Source: Chaetorhynchus papuensis
Lineage: Eukaryota; Chordata; Aves; Passeriformes; Rhipiduridae
Length of the DNA: 64,000 bases
Assembly (NCBI GenBank): GCA_013396525.1
Contig: VWYX01000670.1
Location: 404,243-468,242, forward strand
Direction of reading: 5' to 3'
Shown piece by piece: positions 61,285 to 64,000 of this stretch; position 1 is the stretch's first letter; every line of letters begins with the position of its first letter. The notes below the pieces were generated by a model, which was not told the DNA's origin, did not search any database, and saw only the letters and a program-made list of their open reading frames with translations. The translations under genes and the position numbers were made by a program.

Positions 61285-61849
61285 AAGAACAAGAATGCGG
61301 ACCTTGCCCTGAACAACTTACAACATAAATACATCAAGGAAAGGATGAATAAACGTAACAGAGAAGTACAAATACAGAGGTATCTGTGTATAGAAGCGCA
61401 CAGCAGGAAGCAGACAGATGCTACGCTAAAACCACAAGTTTGCTCACAAGCGTCACTGCTTGAATGAGGCACTAGAAAATGGCAACATTGCAACCTCTGA
61501 AGGTCTAAAGCATCAGGGGGAACACACACAAACGGAGAAAACTTCAGCAAGTGGGATGATGGTGACTGCCATGCCATGGTGACAGGAAACAACCTCTCAC
61601 TGCTGACAGGGAAAGCGGTTGCAGGGGGGTGAGGGGCACATTGAGAGATGGCGTAGCTCCATAAAGCAATGACAACGGGTTCAGCTTTGGGAAAAGCTTT
61701 TTCACTTTCTGAGCTATCACTGCAGTAATTTCTGCCATATGGACAAGAGTTTCATTTGAGCAAATCAGTATAAAAGATATCTATGACCTACACATTGCCC
61801 AGACGAGCACTCCAAGTGTAGCCAAGCTGAATTGGAAAGCTGGGACATT
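61285..61849. repeat. Dispersed repeat, copy 2 (upstream of GOPC)
   Basis: Partner of 52376-52772 but longer by 174 bases (61537-61710). It carries the same 60-codon frame with one replacement (Cys to Arg) and ends near agctgggacat. It begins beside a 24-bp near-duplication (aagaatgcg at 61267 and 61292). It probably belongs to the LTR-like unit continuing to 62516. Confidence 0.8.
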
Positions 61850-62516
61850 TTTAACTATATATTGAGTCAAGGTTTTAAAAGGTTAAAATTTTTGCTAAGA
61901 GTTAAAAGCAATTTGTATTGATTAGGATGCAAGGTAGAAAAACAAAAGATAAATTAATGATTATTAGATGCCTAAGCTAGAGCTAAGTGATGTATCATTT
62001 GCCATTATATTCTTGTTTTAAGTTTTGTTTGGAGAAGGAAACAGAATAAATGAACTGTCATCAAAACAAATTGAAACTAGTAGACTCAAGAACAGTACCT
62101 GGGTTTCGTAATAATTAATCAAAAGTAGGAGATTTTCGGCTGTGCCAGAAGGTCATGAAGGCCTGCCAACAGTGAGAAGGTAAAGAGGTCAGTTGTGAGG
62201 AAGATATTCCTGACTTCATCTTTCAGGACCACTGACCCAATTCGAGACCACCAACCCAATTCAAGAGAGAAACTGCTCAAGCATGAAGGACTAATGATCT
62301 CATTTTAATACAGAGTGGGGAATGGGAGGTGCTGAGGTCATACATAATGTAGAGCATGTAAAACTTTGGGTAATAAATAGGGAATGAAGAACCTTGTACT
62401 TGGCTGGCATGTCTTTAGGAGGCTACTCCCATGCCCACCAGTGCCTGAATAAACATCCCACTTTCTAACTTTAATTAGTTAGAGGGTCTTTTGTCCGTTA
62501 ATACTGAGATTTAACA
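61850..62516 (+). mobile_element. LTR-like 3' end (R-U5) of an avian endogenous retrovirus
   Basis: The right end has an AATAAA at 62448-62453 after aggaggctactcccatgccc, then agagggtcttttgtccgtta, and closes with ...ttaaca. This layout and text resemble avian ERV LTR ends. The left boundary and target-site duplication were not found, so it may be one unit with copy 2. No viral coding frame is present. Confidence 0.55.
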
Positions 62517-62704
62517 AATCTATATGGCCATTTTTATCTATAAGGGAGGGGGAGAGGAAAGAGGAGTCTGCACTACTGTATTCACCAACATGATGAGCAC
62601 GTGCAAACCACACAACAGGATTTGCAGTGACACATCCATTGCCTGTTGAGTTCTGAGATGCATTGCATCTCAGAGAAGATGCAAGTTTGCAAGTATTGTA
62701 TAAA

Positions 62705-62930
62705 GTCATAGAACCATAGAACATGAAGGGTTGGAAGGGACCTTAAACCCTAACCCCCCCTGCCATGTGCAGGGACAGCTCCCACTAAAACAGGTTGCTC
62801 GAGGCCTTATGCAGCCTGGCCTTGAACATTGCCAGGGGTGGGGCATCCACAACTTCTCTGGGCAGCCTGTTCCGGTGTCTCACCAACCACAGAGTAAAGA
62901 ATTCCTTAATATCTAGCCTAGTCCTATATG
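62705..62930 (-). mobile_element. CR1 LINE 3' fragment
   Basis: Starts gtcatagaaccatagaacat, then gggttggaagggaccttaaa and ttgccaggggtggggcatcc. Standard CR1 3' end in reverse orientation. Confidence 0.96.
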
Positions 62931-63682
62931 GACTGCCCCCAGCACCACTGCATCTCTAGAAGCACCAATAAATGCAGTTGTAACCATATAAAATGTATTT
63001 GCTTTTTTTTTAGCTCATCCTGGTTCTGAAAATGAAAACAAACTTCAGGGAATAAGCAAATGGGTGCTTTCTCCAAGGTACTCTCCTTGGTTACAGCTCA
63101 TCTCCTTTGAAATACTGCAACTCTGACGTTGATTTCAGTGGGAGCCTTATTAACTTTATTTCTCTTGTGGAGAACACACGCAGCTTCTTTTTATTGCACT
63201 GAAGAAGTAATTCCGCCTCAAAAGAGAAAGCGGATCCAACCCAGACCAGGACCCTAATCCTGCCTACACAAATTACTCTGCCAGCGCCAGGGAGGGGGGA
63301 GCCCAGGGACCCTCCAGTCAGCAGAGGGGACACCAAGATGATGGTGAGGGCACCAGCACCCCTCACTGAAGGGGCTGAAGGGCATTCCAGAGTGAGCTTC
63401 TTTCCTTGCTCCACTTTGCATAAATAATTAATTGGAACACAGACTGACAGAAAGATACCACTTTACAGCTCAGCGCCTAGACCAGTCACCTGGAATGCGA
63501 AGAGATATGTCAGAGCAGGAAGGAATTGTACTTCCATCAATCTGTGCTTTCAGGAGAGCTTGATAAAAGCAAACTTCACCACTGCCAGCAGATATCACGT
63601 TTCCTCTGGGACCTGCTATTGTAGGCTTGACAAGGAGCTTACAGAGTGTTGTTACAAACCCGTTCGCTTGCCCTTTACTGTT
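62931..63682. other. Intergenic sequence upstream of GOPC
   Basis: About 750 bases between the CR1 and the terminal LTR. No gene or repeat recognised. Confidence 0.65.
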
Positions 63683-64000
63683 TGTTGTTGTTTCACCCCA
63701 GCCCCACACAGTCGCTCGCTCACTCCCCCACCAGTGGGACTGGGGACAGAATTGGGAGGGTAAAAGGTAGACAGCTCGTGGGTTGAGACAAAGACAGTTT
63801 AATAGGGATAGCAAAAGCTGAGTAAGCAAACAAAAAATTAATTCACTGTTTTGCATGGGCAGGCAGGTGTTCAGCCATCTCCAGAAGGGCAGGACCTCAT
63901 CATTTATAATGGTTACTTGGGAAGACAAACACCCATCACTCCTAACATCCCCCACTTTCTGCCTCTTCCCCCCACTTTATATACTGAGCATGATGTCATA
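63683..64000 (-). mobile_element. Partial endogenous retroviral LTR running off the window
   Basis: In reverse it matches the 3' half of a common avian ERVL-type LTR. It has a TATA box (tatataaag, 63983-63975) and a CRE-like TGACATCA just before it (64000-63990 region). It then reads cccacgagctgtctacc and ends near 63683 as ...gaaacaacaaca. The rest of the LTR and any internal region lie outside the window. The open frame on the minus strand across it is not a recognisable viral protein. Confidence 0.85.

Noticed and set aside
60369..61592. 407-codon minus-strand open frame across GOPC exon 1 and the repeat
   Set aside because: It reads GOPC exon 1 in the wrong frame and owes its length to stop-poor GC-rich DNA. 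The true GOPC frame is clear.
63470..63955. 161-codon minus-strand frame over the terminal LTR
   Set aside because: An LTR non-coding region that happens to be open. No retroviral protein motif is seen.
1..64000. CRISPR array, operon, phage or other prokaryote-type system
   Set aside because: No direct-repeat array with spacers, no tightly packed frames. All supported genes are vertebrate split genes.

Overview
The window is vertebrate nuclear DNA, almost certainly from a bird. Four CR1 LINE 3' ends carry the avian-type CATAGAATCA/CACAGAAT terminal signature, the LTRs resemble avian endogenous retroviruses, and two split genes have clean GT-AG introns. A songbird is plausible from the LTR at the right edge, but the species cannot be fixed from sequence alone. 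It is not a prokaryotic or viral locus, and I see no operon, CRISPR array or new multi-gene system.

Left half (1-25.6 kb, + strand): the last 13 coding exons of DCBLD1, a single-pass receptor-like membrane protein. The exons read the end of a CUB domain, an LCCL domain, an F5/8 type C (discoidin) domain, a spacer, a transmembrane helix and a cytoplasmic tail with nine YxxP motifs. All exon phases join without a break to give 606 visible residues. The signal peptide and most of the CUB domain lie to the left of the window. A 1.9 kb 3' UTR ends at a poly(A) signal at 25,606.

Middle (about 25.6-34.6 kb): intergenic sequence between two convergent genes, with no exon I can support. It holds an overlapping octamer pair and a few short inverted repeats.

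Right half (about 34.6-61 kb, - strand): the complete GOPC gene (PIST/CAL/FIG), a Golgi PDZ and coiled-coil protein. It has nine coding exons, including a frame-preserving 24-nt microexon, and encodes 455 residues. Exon 1 lies in a CpG island (60.4-61.1 kb) that is the likely promoter. DCBLD1 next to GOPC, tail to tail, matches the mammalian 6q22-type order (ROS1 - DCBLD1 - GOPC - NUS1), so ROS1 and NUS1 would be expected to the left and right.

Right edge (61.2-64 kb): repeat-rich sequence upstream of GOPC. It holds a unit nearly identical to one inside GOPC intron 1, an LTR-like 3' end, a CR1 fragment and a partial LTR running off the window. The two genes have no known shared pathway. DCBLD1 acts at the plasma membrane and GOPC in trans-Golgi sorting of membrane proteins.
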